Shown piece after piece: positions 36,348 through 46,772 of a stretch of DNA of 64,000 nucleotides. Every line of letters starts with the position of its first letter. The first letter of the stretch is position 1. The translations under genes and the position numbers were made by a program. The notes under the pieces were generated by a model that saw only the letters and a list, made by a program, of their open reading frames with translations, was not told the origin of the DNA and made no database searches. Source of the stretch: Sphingomonas sp. SORGH_AS_0879 (GTDB lineage: Bacteria; Pseudomonadota; Alphaproteobacteria; Sphingomonadales; Sphingomonadaceae); assembly GCF_030819175.1 (NCBI RefSeq), contig NZ_JAUTBJ010000002.1:3061001-3125000 (forward strand). Direction: 5' to 3'.

Positions 36348-37967
36348 ATGGCATCGCTTCGCCTCGCACCGTTGCTCCTCCTGCTCGCGGGCGCCGCCCC
36401 GTCCCCGGCCCAGCCGGTCGCCGACATCGTCATCTATGGCTGCACCGCCGGCGGCGTGATCGCCGCGATCGAGGGGCGGCGCCTTGGGCGCAGCGTCACG
36501 CTCGTCTGCCGCGATGCCTATGTCGGCGGCATGACCACCAACGGGCTGAGCTGGTCCGACACCGGCAACCATCGCGCGATCGGCGGGCTGGCGCTCGACT
36601 TCTACCGCCGTGTGAAGCGGCATTATGACGATCCGGCCGCCTGGTCGCTCGCGCCGCGCCCCGCCCGCGCCGAGAATTTCGTCGACGACGGCGCGATGTG
36701 GCAGTTCGAGCCGCACGTCGCCGAGCACATCCTCGAGGACTGGATCGCCGAAGCCGGAGTCACGGTCGTCCGCGACCAGCCGATCGATCGAAGTCCGCAT
36801 GGCGTGGAGCGCAACGGGGCCCGCCTGGTCGCCTTCCGCTCGGTCCATGGCCGTCGCTTCGCGGGGCGGATGTTCATCGATGCCAGCTACGAGGGCGATC
36901 TGATGGCGGGCGCCGGTGTCTCCTTCGCGACGGGGCGCGAGGCGAATGCGACATATGGCGAGACGCTCAACGGGGTGCAGGCACGCAACACGACCAACCA
37001 TCAGTTCACGCTCGATATCGACCCGTATCGGGTCAAGGGCAAGCCCGCCAGCGGCCTGCTGCCCCGCATAAGCCCGGCACGGCTGGCCCCGGATGGCAGT
37101 GCCGACAGCAAGATCCAGGCCTATACCTATCGACTGTGCCTTACCGACGTGGCCGCCAACCGGTTGCCGCTGCCCCGACCCGAGGGCTATGACGCCGGGC
37201 AATATGCCCTGCTCCAGCGGTATATGGACGCGGGCTATCGCAACGTCTTCCAGAAGTTCGATCGCATCCCCAACGGCAAGGCGGACGTCAACAATTTCGG
37301 CGCCTTCTCCACCGACAATATCGGCATGAACTACAGCTATCCTCGGGGCAGCGACGCCGAGCGTGCCGCGATCGCGGCGGAGCACCGGCGCTATCAGCAG
37401 GGCCTGCTCTGGTACATGGCGAACGACCCGCGCGTCCCCGCCGAGACACGCGCGGAGATGGGACGCTGGGGACTGTGCAAGGACGAGTTCACCGGCAACA
37501 AGGGCTGGCCCCGCGAGATGTATGTGCGCGAGGCGAGGCGGATGACGTCCGATTTCGTGATGGCGGAGCCCCATGTGAGAGGTCTGAAGCCGACGCCGCG
37601 TCCGATCGGCATGGGCTCGTACCAGATGGACTCGCACAATGTGCAGCGCGTGGTAGACGCACGCGGCTTTGCGCGCAACGAGGGCAATATCGAGGTCGGT
37701 GTCGCAAACCCCTACCCCATCGCCTATGACGCGATCGTGCCGCGACGGTCAGAGGCGACCAACCTGCTGGTGCCGGTCGCGCTATCCGCGTCGCACATCG
37801 CCTATGGAACGATCCGCATGGAACCCGTCTTCATGATCCTCGGACAATCGGCGGCAAATGCCGCCGACCTCGCGCTGCGTACATCGCTTCCGGTGCAGCA
37901 GGTGCCGTACGACGCTCTTCGCGCTCGCTTGCTCGACCAGCGGCAGGTGCTGTCCTTGCCAGAATAG
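36348..37967 (+). CDS. Exported FAD-dependent oxidoreductase
   Basis: This is a 539-residue protein of the FAD_oxidored (PF12831) type. A signal peptide (LAPLLLLLAGAAPSPAQ) leads into the dinucleotide-binding fold (DIVIYGCTAGGVIAAIEGRRLG) and the flavin segment (GGMTTNGLSWSDTGNHRAIGGLALDFY). FIDASYEGDLMAGAGVSFATGRE is the other family hallmark. The C-terminal part contains RMTSDFVMAEPHVRG and VALSASHIAYGTIRMEPVFMILGQSAANAADLAL, typical of this group. The substrate is unknown; relatives sit in polysaccharide-degradation loci. A TGAGGA motif at the end of the receptor gene serves as its ribosome-binding site, so the two are coupled. Confidence 0.88.
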   Translation: MASLRLAPLLLLLAGAAPSPAQPVADIVIYGCTAGGVIAAIEGRRLGRSVTLVCRDAYVGGMTTNGLSWSDTGNHRAIGGLALDFYRRVKRHYDDPAAWSLAPRPARAENFVDDGAMWQFEPHVAEHILEDWIAEAGVTVVRDQPIDRSPHGVERNGARLVAFRSVHGRRFAGRMFIDASYEGDLMAGAGVSFATGREANATYGETLNGVQARNTTNHQFTLDIDPYRVKGKPASGLLPRISPARLAPDGSADSKIQAYTYRLCLTDVAANRLPLPRPEGYDAGQYALLQRYMDAGYRNVFQKFDRIPNGKADVNNFGAFSTDNIGMNYSYPRGSDAERAAIAAEHRRYQQGLLWYMANDPRVPAETRAEMGRWGLCKDEFTGNKGWPREMYVREARRMTSDFVMAEPHVRGLKPTPRPIGMGSYQMDSHNVQRVVDARGFARNEGNIEVGVANPYPIAYDAIVPRRSEATNLLVPVALSASHIAYGTIRMEPVFMILGQSAANAADLALRTSLPVQQVPYDALRARLLDQRQVLSLPE

Positions 37968-37981
37968 CGACGCGGACGTCG
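37966..37981. terminator. Weak hairpin at the end of the FAD oxidoreductase gene
   Basis: GCGACG-CGGA-CGTCGC forms a perfect 6-bp stem with a tetraloop directly at the stop codon, in the gap between convergent genes (37968-38071). No T-run follows on either strand, so intrinsic termination is uncertain. Confidence 0.35.
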
Positions 37982-38071
37982 CGCGCCTGCCATGCGGAAG
38001 CACTCGCCTGGGCCCAAGGGATAGAGCGGCAAGGGATACGCTACGTGGCCGACATGACGCTCTGCCGGGAT

Positions 38072-39695
38072 TCATACGAACCTGTGGATTCGAACGTCCG
38101 AGACGCGAAGCGAGCCGCCGTTTGCGGTGAAATTCAGGCCCACCGCATCGGGAGGCGCCAGGATGAGTTCGGACAAAACGGCCTCGCCATCATTGACGAA
38201 GAGCTCGATCGACGCGGTATCGATAAAGATGCTGACCGTCACAACGCCTGCGGATGCATCGCAGGTAATGTCGCGATTCTGGCGCCATGCCGCGCTTGCC
38301 GGCGCATCGGGGCCGCTGGCATCGCGCTTTAGAAACACGCGATTGTCGCGCAGCGCGAATCCGACCTGGGTGAAATATCCCTTGCCGCCCCGGACCGACA
38401 GCCAGGCGCCGCCGGGCCAGTCGGCCCCGGTCCGGGTCAATGTCAGATCGATGCGGCCCGCCATGATATCGGCATCGGCGGGCCAGACATAAGGGGTCCC
38501 GTCCGCGATGGTCTGGTCCGCCCCGCTCACCGTCCGCGCGAACACGTTATTTTGCGCCGCGACCGGCGTCATACGCAGGCGCGGGGTGCCACCGGTGCGT
38601 TGGAGGCGGAGTTGTCGAACGATACTCAACTGCCCGCGATAGCCATGGGGCGCGGGCAGTTGATTGGCATAGGCCCAGTTGTTCATCCAGCCCATCGTAT
38701 AGGCGGTGGCGAGCGGATCGGCGGCCTGCGGATCGCGCCACACCACCGCCGCATAATAATCGGCCCCACCGTCCAGCCAGTGCCCGGTCGCGCTGTCGGC
38801 GGTGAAGCTGGTCCCGTCGAAGCTGCCGACCCAGTAATAGGTGCCGCCGGTAAAGCCACTGCCCGACCCGTCGCCACCGACCAGCAATATCCATTTGTCG
38901 CCCGACGTGGTCCCGTTCGCCTCGTACAGATGCAACGGGAAAAGGTGCGAGCATTCCATCACCCCGCCGACGAGATCGGACAGGAAGCCACTGGCATAGC
39001 GCCATTGTTTCAGGTCGGGTGAGGTATAGAAGCCGATCTTCCCCTCTTCCGACAGCGTCATTACCCAGCGCGCCGTGGGGGCATGCCAGAATATGGTCGG
39101 ATCGCGGAACGGCTTGTTCCCTGGGAAATTGGGATGGACGATCGCGTGAAAGGCAAAGGTCGCGCCACCATCGCGCGAATACCACAGGGCCGTCGACTGG
39201 TTCTGCCCGGCGGCATTGTCGGCCGGCATCGTCGCCAGCGCAATCAGCGTGCCCGCGCCGAAACCGGCGGTGTTGTCGGTATCGATCACCGCGCTCCCGC
39301 TCCACACATCGCCGAACGACGTGGTGCGCCGGGGGATCGATACGCCGCGATCGGTCCAGGTGACGAGGTCGGTCGAGGTCCAGCGCCGCCATTCGGTACC
39401 GCCATCGGGCCAGGTCGGATTGTAGAGCGCCCACATCGTCCAGCTATCTCCGATCCGCAACGGGCGCTGCGGATCGTTGATCCACCCGCCATCGGGCGCG
39501 GCGACATGATAGCGCGGCCGGCGCACGGACGCTGGTCGCGGTCGCGCTGAGCGTAGGAGCGGGCGTCGGCGTCGGGCCCGGTGCGGAGACCAGCCCCCCG
39601 CCCCCGCCATCCTCGCCCGACGCACCGCAGGCCGGCAGGATGGGCAGGGTCGCGATCAGGCCGAGTGCCTGACGCCGTGAAACGATCGATGGCAT
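38072..39695 (-). pseudogene. GH32 fructan hydrolase lipoprotein, one frameshift after the leader
   Basis: The start at 39695 (GGAGAGGATA upstream) gives MPSIVSRRQALGLIATLPILPACG, a lipoprotein signal with a lipobox Cys, then a Gly/Pro/Thr linker. At about 39511-39522 (GCGCCGGCCGCGC on the minus strand) the frame shifts by one. The GH32 domain then reads RPRYHVAAPDGGWINDPQRPL (nucleophile Asp), FRDPTIFWHA (transition-state Asp) and MECSHLFPL (acid/base Glu), followed by the beta-sandwich to the end. All three catalytic residues are kept. Removing one C restores the gene. It would be anchored in the outer membrane or periplasm and cleave levan or inulin-type fructans. Confidence 0.85.
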
Positions 39696-39824
39696 GGCGA
39701 TATCCTCTCCGCGCGCGGCGAATGGCCGCACGCCATGGTTCGCGCGCCGCCTGTACCGGCGGTTCGCGCGGGGTGTCGGGATGCAAAGGGGTGGCGGCGC
39801 GACATGACGCGCCGCCGCAAAACG

Positions 39825-42630
39825 CTACATCTTGAAACGGACGCCGAGGCTGAAATACCGCCCCTCGATCCGCAGGTCGCGCCCGAACGACTGGGTTTCG
39901 TTGTAGAAGCGATAGTTGCGGAAGGGCTGCGCCAGGATATTGCTCACATTGGCGACCAGCGAGACGTTCTTGAACGCATCATAGCTGGCCGAGAAATCGA
40001 GCCGTGCGATCGGCTCCACCAGTTCGCCCGCATATTGGTCTTCGTTGATGTTGCGGTTGTAGCTGGTGACGTGGCGCGAGCGCCAGTTGTAGGACAGGCG
40101 GGCCGAGATGCCGTCCTTTTCATAGAAGCCGGTCAGATTATACGCCCATTTCGACAGGCCGGTAATCTCGACCTGCCGATCGCCCTCCCCCAGCACGCGC
40201 GGCAGCTGGTTGGTGCCGTCGAGATAGGTGACATTGCCCTGCACGCCGAAGCCGGACAACGCACCCGGCAGGAAATCGAAGAAGGTCTGGAGCGACGCCT
40301 CGATCCCCTTGATCCGACCGTTACCGGCATTCTCCGGGCGATTGAGCTGCACCCGGCCATAGATGGGATCGTTCACCACCTGCGTATAATAGCCGATGAA
40401 GCCGTTGAGATCGCGGTAGAAGGCGGCGACCGAGGCCGATCCGTTCTTCGAGAAATACCATTCGAGGCTGGCATCGTAATTCTTGGACGTCAGCGGACGC
40501 AGGTCGGGATTGCCGCCGGAGCCGGTCGCGTCGAACACCGGCGGCGTACCGTCCGGGCCGGGGCTGTTGCGGGTGATGTTGATCGACGGGTTGAGCTGCC
40601 CGAAACTCGGCCGGGTCCGCGTCTGGGTATAGCCGAGGCGGATTTGCCATTCGTTCGAGAAGCGCATCCGGGCGATGGCGGAGGGCAGCACGTCGACGTA
40701 ATTCTGCCGCGTGACGCTGGGGACGATCCCGACCGTGCCGTCGGCGGCCTGCACCCGGCTGAACCCGCGATAGGTGCCATCGGTATTGACGATGCGCGCG
40801 CCGACCGTGCCGTCGATCCGCATGCCGCCCAGGTCGATATCGAACTTGCCTTGGCCATAGGTCGCATAGCTCGCCTCGCTCGCCGTGAAGCCGCCCAGCG
40901 GGTCGAAGGGGATGTCGGCGGTCGCGAACTTCGTCACCGCCTCGCGAATGCCATTGTCCCAGGGGAACAGCACCGTCGCGCGCTGGACCGATTGCAGCGC
41001 GAGCAGGCGCAACGCCTCGCCATTCGCGCGGATCGCGTCGCGGCTGGGCGCCAGCCAGTTCTGGAAGCGCTGCGGATCGCCACGGAAACCATCGGTGATG
41101 AGACCCAGCGCCCCGGTCGGCAAGCTGTCGAGCGGGATGTTCAGCCCGGCGGTATAGGCATAGCGGTTGTTGTTCTGCGACGACGCATTGCGGTCGCTGG
41201 CGCGGAAACCGAACTGCAAGCGGGGCAGCCAGCCCCAGTCGGTTTCGAGGTCGAGGTCGATCCGCCCCTGCACCCCGTCGCCCTTGGTCACGAAGTCGCG
41301 CTGGTAATAGCCGCGCCAGCGGCTGTTGGCCGGATTGTCGATGGCATAGCCGCCCAGGTCGAACACCGCCGATCCGCGCACGTCCCAGTCGACGTTGATC
41401 GTCGGGGCCGACGCCAGTTGCGCATCGACGCTATACTCGGACGCTTGGTACTTGCTGTTGGTATAGGCGAAGTCGCCGGACAGGGTCGCGCGGCCCGTCG
41501 TCCATTTGAACCCGGCCGCCCGCCTGCCATGTGTCGGTACGATCGTCCTGGGTCGAGCGATAGAATTCGGGGACATAGCCGCCGGTCTTGGTGAAGCTGG
41601 CCGCCTTGTCCGGTTCACCCGGCACCAGCACGACGTTGCTGAGCGTCGGGGCGACGCCGTTCGCGTCGCGACGCTCGAAATTGACGTTGAAGGCATCGCG
41701 CAACACTTCCCCGCGATAGGCCTGCCACAGTCCCTCGGCGAAGAGTTCGAGGTTCGGGGTCGGCCGCCACTGGATCGTGCCGTTGACCGCCGGGCGATGC
41801 CGCACGCCCTTTTCATAGAAATTGCCGGCATTGGCGGGAAAGCGAAAATCATTGCCCACGCCCGGCGTCGTCACGGTCAGGTCGTCGGCCGGATCGTCCG
41901 CACCGAAGCCGCGCGGCGAGATGACAGCGGAATCGGCATAGCGATCGGCATTGCGATAGGTGGTGCGGACATAGCTGACGTTGATCAGCGCGCCGACCTC
42001 CCCGATCGGCGTGTCCCAGCGCTTGGTCAGCAGCAGATTGCCCGCCGGGTCGAACGCCTTGGCCTGATCGTTATACGAGGCACGCAGTTCGCCCGCGATC
42101 TCGGTATCCTTGACGTCGAACGGACGACGCGAGCGCAGGTTGACCAGACCCGCAAGCCCGGGCTCGATGAGGTCGGACGTACCCGACTTGTAAACCTCGA
42201 TCCCCGCCGCGACGCCCGCCGGAAAATCCTGAAGGTGCAACACGCGGTCCTCGGCCGAGAAGAACTCGCGGCCATTGAAGGTGGTGGCGACATCGGGCAG
42301 GCCGCGCACCAGGATCACACCGGCTTCGTCATTGTAGCGCTGTACGGTGACGCCGGTGACGCGCGCGATCGCTTCGGCGGCGTTGTTGTCGGGCAGCTTG
42401 CCGATGTCGTTCGACACGATCGCATCGACGATCGAGGACGAGTTGCGCTTGATCTCCTGCGCCGAACCCAGCGCGGCGCGGTATCCCGTGACGACGATAT
42501 CGGCGCTGGCGTCATTTTCGGGTGCGGCTTCGGCCTGCGCCTGCGCGGTCGTATCTTGCGCGGCGGCGGGGATGGCGGCGAGCGGGATCACCGCGCTCGA
42601 TGTCAGCAAGGCGAGCAAGGTCTTCGGCAT
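39825..42630 (-). pseudogene. TonB-dependent receptor of the fructan locus, one frameshift
   Basis: The ATG at 42630 has GGGAGGATTT upstream. A signal peptide (ALLTSSAVIPLAAIPAAAQ), TonB box (SADIVVTGYRAAL) and plug (DIGKLPDNNAAEAIARVTGVTVQRY, VLVRGLPDVATTFNGREFFSAEDR) lead into the barrel. At 41511-41522 (CGGGCGGCCGGG on the minus strand) the frame slips from DTWQAGG to AAGFKWTTGRATLSGDF. The barrel then continues to LGVRFKM. Removing one G heals it. It lies downstream of the periplasmic GH32 gene and upstream of the GH32 lipoprotein gene, so the likely ligand is a fructo-oligosaccharide. Confidence 0.88.
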
Positions 42631-42735
42631 AAATCCTCCCAGATTTCCGTTTTGTTTTTTTGGTTGTTGAAAGAGTCGACAGGTGGGCGTCAGCCCGGCG
42701 CGATCGCTTCCATCGTGGTGACGAATGCGGTCATG

Positions 42736-44235
42736 TCAGCGCCCGCCCGCGGTCATCGGCCACGCCTGCATAGTCAGCTTCGCGCTGCCACCCCGCGCGC
42801 TCGCGCTCCAGCGAAGCTGCCCGCCCCCGCGAAAGAAACGGTCGGTGATGGTGTGCGTGCCGTCGCCGATGAAGACTTCGAGGATCGATTGGTCGGCCAG
42901 CACCCGCAGTCGCACGCGCTTTCCCTTCAGGTCGACCGGCGCGACATGGCGGTTGGCGAAGCCGTCGTGGAAATGCGGCCCTGACCGGGTGCGATCGACG
43001 AACACCTCGTCGACGCTCGGGTTGACGCCGATCAGCGTCTGATAGCCCTGCTCGTCGGTCAGCGCGATCGTCACCTGATCGGCGGTGCCGGTGTCGAGGT
43101 CGAGCGTCAGGTCGGCCGAACCGCCCGCGATCGGCAGGTCGGTGGGCGTTTCGCCAAGCGTGCCGGTGAACGGCTGCGGTGCGCCGCGCAGGCCGGCCAC
43201 CTCGCGCACCGGCATTTGCGCGATGCGATAGCCAAGGAGCGTCTTCTTTAGCGTCACCTCGCGCGGCACGGTCATCAACCCGCGCGCCGGCCAGGTCGGG
43301 ATCGCCTCGGCATAGCGCCAGTCGTTGGCCCAGCCGATCCAGACGCGGCGCTGATCGTCCTTCGGCAGGTCGTTCCACGACACGGCGGCATAGAAGTCCG
43401 CGCCATAGTCCATCCACTGCGCCTCGCCCGGCCAGCCGGGGACGGTGGTGAAGCGCCTGCCGTCGAAATCGCCGACGAAATACTGGCCGCCCGATCCGCC
43501 ACCGACGGCATTGTCGCCCAGGTTGATGCCGAGCACCCAGCGCTTCTCGCCCGGCGCGCCGCCCTCGACCGGCAGCTCGAACAGGTCCGGGCATTCCCAA
43601 TTCTTCCCTCGCCCGCCCGCAGGTCCGAAGCTGCTGGCGAAGGTCCATTGCTTGAGATCGGGCGAGGTGAACAGGACCGCACGGTTCTCCAGCGCCATGA
43701 CCGCCACCATCACCCAGCGCTTCGTGGGCGCGTGCCAGAAGACCTTGGGATCGCGAAACTCGGGCGAGCCGACGCTCAGCACTTCGCCATGGACGGTCCA
43801 GGTCCGACCGCGATCGTTGCTATAGGCGACATATTGCGATTGCAGCTTCGCCTTGGGATTATGCCCGGTATAGATCGCGACCAGCGGCGGCTTCCCGTTC
43901 TTTCCGAAACCGGTCCTATTGTTCCAGTCGACCACCGCGCTGCCCGAGAACGCCATGACGTCGGCGGTCTCCGGAATGGCGATCGGCAGTTCTTCCCAAT
44001 GGACCAGGTCGCGGCTGACCGCATGGCCCCAGCTCATATGGCCCCAGCGATCGCCATGCGGGTTGTACTGGAAGAACAGGTGGTACTCGCCATCATAATA
44101 GACGAGCCCGTTGGGGTCGTTCATCCAGTTGCGCTCGGGCGCGAAATGATAGGTCGGGCGCGGGTCGGCCCGCTGCGCCGAGACATGGGTCGGCAGCATG
44201 AGGCCGACCATGGCGAGCAAGATGAGCGATTTCAT
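42736..44235 (-). CDS. GH32 levanase/inulinase-type glycoside hydrolase, exported
   Basis: This 499-residue enzyme begins with a signal peptide (MKSLILLAMVGLMLPTHVSAQ). The five-blade propeller holds the nucleophile Asp in NWMNDPNGLVYYDGEYHLFFQYNP, the transition-state stabiliser in FRDPKVFWHAP and the acid/base Glu in WECPDLFEL. A C-terminal beta-sandwich (LRVLADQSILEVFIGDG) completes the family layout. The expected reaction is release of fructose from beta-2,6 or beta-2,1 fructan. Its ATG overlaps the TGA of the upstream permease gene (ATGA), so the genes are coupled. GGAAGG lies just upstream. Longer readings upstream are only the antisense of the permease. Confidence 0.95.
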   Translation of the reverse strand: MKSLILLAMVGLMLPTHVSAQRADPRPTYHFAPERNWMNDPNGLVYYDGEYHLFFQYNPHGDRWGHMSWGHAVSRDLVHWEELPIAIPETADVMAFSGSAVVDWNNRTGFGKNGKPPLVAIYTGHNPKAKLQSQYVAYSNDRGRTWTVHGEVLSVGSPEFRDPKVFWHAPTKRWVMVAVMALENRAVLFTSPDLKQWTFASSFGPAGGRGKNWECPDLFELPVEGGAPGEKRWVLGINLGDNAVGGGSGGQYFVGDFDGRRFTTVPGWPGEAQWMDYGADFYAAVSWNDLPKDDQRRVWIGWANDWRYAEAIPTWPARGLMTVPREVTLKKTLLGYRIAQMPVREVAGLRGAPQPFTGTLGETPTDLPIAGGSADLTLDLDTGTADQVTIALTDEQGYQTLIGVNPSVDEVFVDRTRSGPHFHDGFANRHVAPVDLKGKRVRLRVLADQSILEVFIGDGTHTITDRFFRGGGQLRWSASARGGSAKLTMQAWPMTAGGR

Positions 44236-45605
44236 GCCGCCTTCCCCGGATCCATGTCCTCCAGCGCCACGCCGTTGGTTTCCGGCATCACGCGCACCGT
44301 CCACACCAGTTGCACCAGCATCATCGCGCCGAAGAAGGCGAAGACCCAGCCACCGACCGCGCTCGCCACGATCGGGAACAGCCAGGTGATCGCCGCCGCC
44401 GCGACCCAGTGGGTCGTCGATCCCAGCGCCTGCCCCTTGCCGCGCACCGCGCTGGGGAACACCTCCGAGATGAAGACCCAGATCACCGCGCCCTGGCTGA
44501 TCGCGAAGGCTGCGATGAAGGCAAGCAGACCGCCAAGGATCAGCGTCCCGTCCGGCGCGGCGCGTTCGAGCTGCCAGCCGACCAGCAGCAGGGCGGCGGC
44601 GCAAACCACCGAGCCGACGATCAAAAGCGGTCGCCGTCCAAAGCGGTCGATGAAGAACAGCGCCGCCACGGTGAACAGCAAATTGGTGCCGCCGACGGCG
44701 ATCGACTGCAACAGGGCGCTGTCCGCCCCGGCACCGGCAAGCTCGAAGATGCGCGGCGCATAGTAGAGCAGCGCATTGATGCCCGACAGTTGATTGAACA
44801 TCGCGATGGCGATGGCGCAAGCCACCGGAAAACTGTGCGCGCTCTGGAACAGCCGGGTATCGCTCCGCCCCGCGTCGCGGCGCTCGGCGGCTTCGATCTT
44901 CACCAGTTCGGCTTGGGGGGATAGGAAGCCCAACCGGGTCATCACCGCCACCGCCTTGGCCCGGTCGTTATGGATCGCCAGCCAGCGCGGGCTTTCGGGC
45001 AGGACGAAGGTGACGGCAAGGAACAGGGCCGAGGGCACCGCGACGATCCCGAACATCCATCGCCATGCGACCTCGGGCGGGAATGCTTGCGCGATCAGAT
45101 AGTTGCTGAGGAACGCGATCAGGATGCCCAGCACGATGTTGAGCTGGTTCATCGCCACCAGCCGCCCCCGGAAGCGCGCAGGGGACACTTCGGCGATATA
45201 GATCGGCGTGACCACCGATGCCGCCCCGATGGCAAGGCCGCCCAGGAAACGGAACGCGATCAGCATCGGCCAGCTTTGCGCCAGCGCGGTGCCAAAGGAG
45301 GAGACGACATAGGCGATCGCGACCGACAGCATGATCGCCTTGCGACCATAGCGGTCGGCGGGCGCGCCGGTGACCAGCGAACCGATCACCGTGCCGATCA
45401 GGGCCGATGCGACGGTAAAGCCGAGCGATGCGTCGGTCAGCGCGAAGCGCTCCTGCAACGCCTGCGTCGCGCCGGAAATGACCGCGGTGTCGAACCCGAA
45501 CAGCAATCCGCCCAGCGCCGCCCCGGCCGCGCTCAGCACGATCGCGGTCGTCGCCCGCGCATCGTCAACATCCTGCCGGCCACCCGGCGTCGCGATGCTA
45601 TGCAT
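44232..45605 (-). CDS. MFS sugar transporter, sugar porter family
   Basis: This is a 457-residue, 12-helix permease. Hallmarks are GGLLFGFDTAVISGA in helix 1, DRYGRKAIML (the D-R-x-G-R-[RK] loop), PIYIAEVSPARFRGRLVAMNQ, PESPRWL in the central loop, and QLSGINALLYYAPRIFE in helix 7. It most likely imports fructose or short fructosides across the inner membrane. AAGGAGA lies 7 nt before its ATG. It overlaps the fructokinase gene by 8 nt and the GH32 gene by 4 nt. Confidence 0.95.
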   Translation of the reverse strand: MHSIATPGGRQDVDDARATTAIVLSAAGAALGGLLFGFDTAVISGATQALQERFALTDASLGFTVASALIGTVIGSLVTGAPADRYGRKAIMLSVAIAYVVSSFGTALAQSWPMLIAFRFLGGLAIGAASVVTPIYIAEVSPARFRGRLVAMNQLNIVLGILIAFLSNYLIAQAFPPEVAWRWMFGIVAVPSALFLAVTFVLPESPRWLAIHNDRAKAVAVMTRLGFLSPQAELVKIEAAERRDAGRSDTRLFQSAHSFPVACAIAIAMFNQLSGINALLYYAPRIFELAGAGADSALLQSIAVGGTNLLFTVAALFFIDRFGRRPLLIVGSVVCAAALLLVGWQLERAAPDGTLILGGLLAFIAAFAISQGAVIWVFISEVFPSAVRGKGQALGSTTHWVAAAAITWLFPIVASAVGGWVFAFFGAMMLVQLVWTVRVMPETNGVALEDMDPGKAA

Positions 45606-46563
45606 CGACCGTCTCCTTGTTCGTGTTAGAGGGTTCGGCCATGCGCCAGTGCATCGGCCATTGGCGGGTCGCGGTGCGATAGGCGAGCGCCAGCGCGCCG
45701 GTCAGCCCGGCCGACGACCCGGCGGTCGGGGCGACGACATAATCCTCCATGTCGATCATGCGCATGCTGGCATCATAGCCGGCCAGTTTCGCGACCAGCG
45801 CCGAACGCACCCGCCCGTACATTTGCGGCTGCATCACACCGCCGCCCAGGATGATCCGGTCGGGGCGAACGACATAGGTAAGCGTCGCGCACAGCGCCGC
45901 GACATAGTCGGCCTCGATCGCCCATGCCGGATGGTCGGTCGGCAATTGCTCGGCCGGCACGCCCCAGCGCGCGTGCATCGCCGGACCGCAAGCCAGCCCT
46001 TCCAGGCAGTCGCCATGGAACGGGCAGATACCGGCGAATATGTCGTCGCCGGGCGCACGCGGGACAACGATATGCCCGGCCTCCGGGTGGTTCGCCCCGC
46101 CATGCGGCGCCCCGGCGATCAGCAGGCCGACACCGATGCCGGTGCCGACCGTGACGTAGCAGAAGCTGTCCAGCCCCTGCCCGCTCCCGAACAGCCGCTC
46201 GCCCACCGCCGCGCAGTTCACGTCGGTGTCGAGCGTCATGGGCGCCTCGATGCTCTGCCGGAAATGTCCGAGCAGGTCCGTATTCTCCCAGCCCGGCTTC
46301 GGTGTCGAGGTAATGCAGCCGTAATCGGTCGCCAGCGGATTTAACGAGAGGGGCCCGAAGCTGCCGACCGAAAAGGCCGACAGGCCACCATGGACACGCT
46401 GCGCATCGCGGAAGAACGCACTGGCCGCGCCCAGCGTCTCGGCCGGGACCGTGGTCGCGATCCGGGTTTCGGCAAGGATCCGTCCGTCACGGTCGGCGAC
46501 GGCGCACAGGAACTTGGTGCCCCCGGCCTCGATCCCACCGAGCAGCAGCGGTTCGCTCACCAC
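45598..46563 (-). CDS. ROK-family fructokinase
   Basis: This is a 321-residue sugar kinase that phosphorylates fructose with ATP. Visible motifs are LGGIEAGGTKFLCAVAD (phosphate-binding), the sugar site DTDVNCAAVGE, TVGTGIGVGLLIAG, and the zinc-binding ROK signature (ICPFHGDCLEGLACGPA). The order of the genes (kinase, permease, GH32) supports fructose as substrate. Tandem GTG codons at 46563 and 46560 can start it; no ATG is nearby. A promoter and palindromic operator lie upstream. Confidence 0.93.
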   Translation of the reverse strand: MVSEPLLLGGIEAGGTKFLCAVADRDGRILAETRIATTVPAETLGAASAFFRDAQRVHGGLSAFSVGSFGPLSLNPLATDYGCITSTPKPGWENTDLLGHFRQSIEAPMTLDTDVNCAAVGERLFGSGQGLDSFCYVTVGTGIGVGLLIAGAPHGGANHPEAGHIVVPRAPGDDIFAGICPFHGDCLEGLACGPAMHARWGVPAEQLPTDHPAWAIEADYVAALCATLTYVVRPDRIILGGGVMQPQMYGRVRSALVAKLAGYDASMRMIDMEDYVVAPTAGSSAGLTGALALAYRTATRQWPMHWRMAEPSNTNKETVDA

Positions 46564-46644
46564 CGGAGCCCTACCCGTCCTGCATGCTGCACATTCATGG
46601 CCATCATACCTCTCCCCGTCAGCGCCGCTTTTGCGGTCGATCCC

Positions 46645-46669
46645 ACTAAATCTACTAATGTGATTTAGT
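46645..46669. promoter_or_regulatory. Palindromic operator upstream of the fructan operon
   Basis: ACTAAATC, 9 nt, GATTTAGT is a perfect 8-bp inverted repeat, notably AT-rich for this genome. It overlaps the -10 region of the minus-strand promoter of the fructokinase operon and lies in the gap between that gene and the ROK repressor gene. ROK repressors such as NagC and Mlc bind this kind of long AT-rich palindrome. Confidence 0.65.
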
Positions 46670-46676
46670 TGGTCAA
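46649..46676 (-). promoter_or_regulatory. Sigma-70 type promoter for the fructan operon
   Basis: On the minus strand TTGACC (46676-46671), 16 nt, then TAGATT (46654-46649). It would drive the fructokinase gene about 90 nt downstream. The -10 box lies inside the palindrome, so a bound repressor would block RNA polymerase. Confidence 0.55.
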
Positions 46677-46772
46677 GGGCAATTCGCTTGACATTTCAGC
46701 CGCTTGTTTCACAATCGTTTGTCGTTAGCGATATCATGGCGAGTGCCCGGTTCGCCTTCCGCGATGATTCGA

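Noticed and set aside
44236..44820. N-terminal extension of the periplasmic GH32 up to 44820
   Set aside because: The extension is the out-of-frame reading of the permease gene. The signal peptide and ribosome-binding site at 44235 fix the true start.
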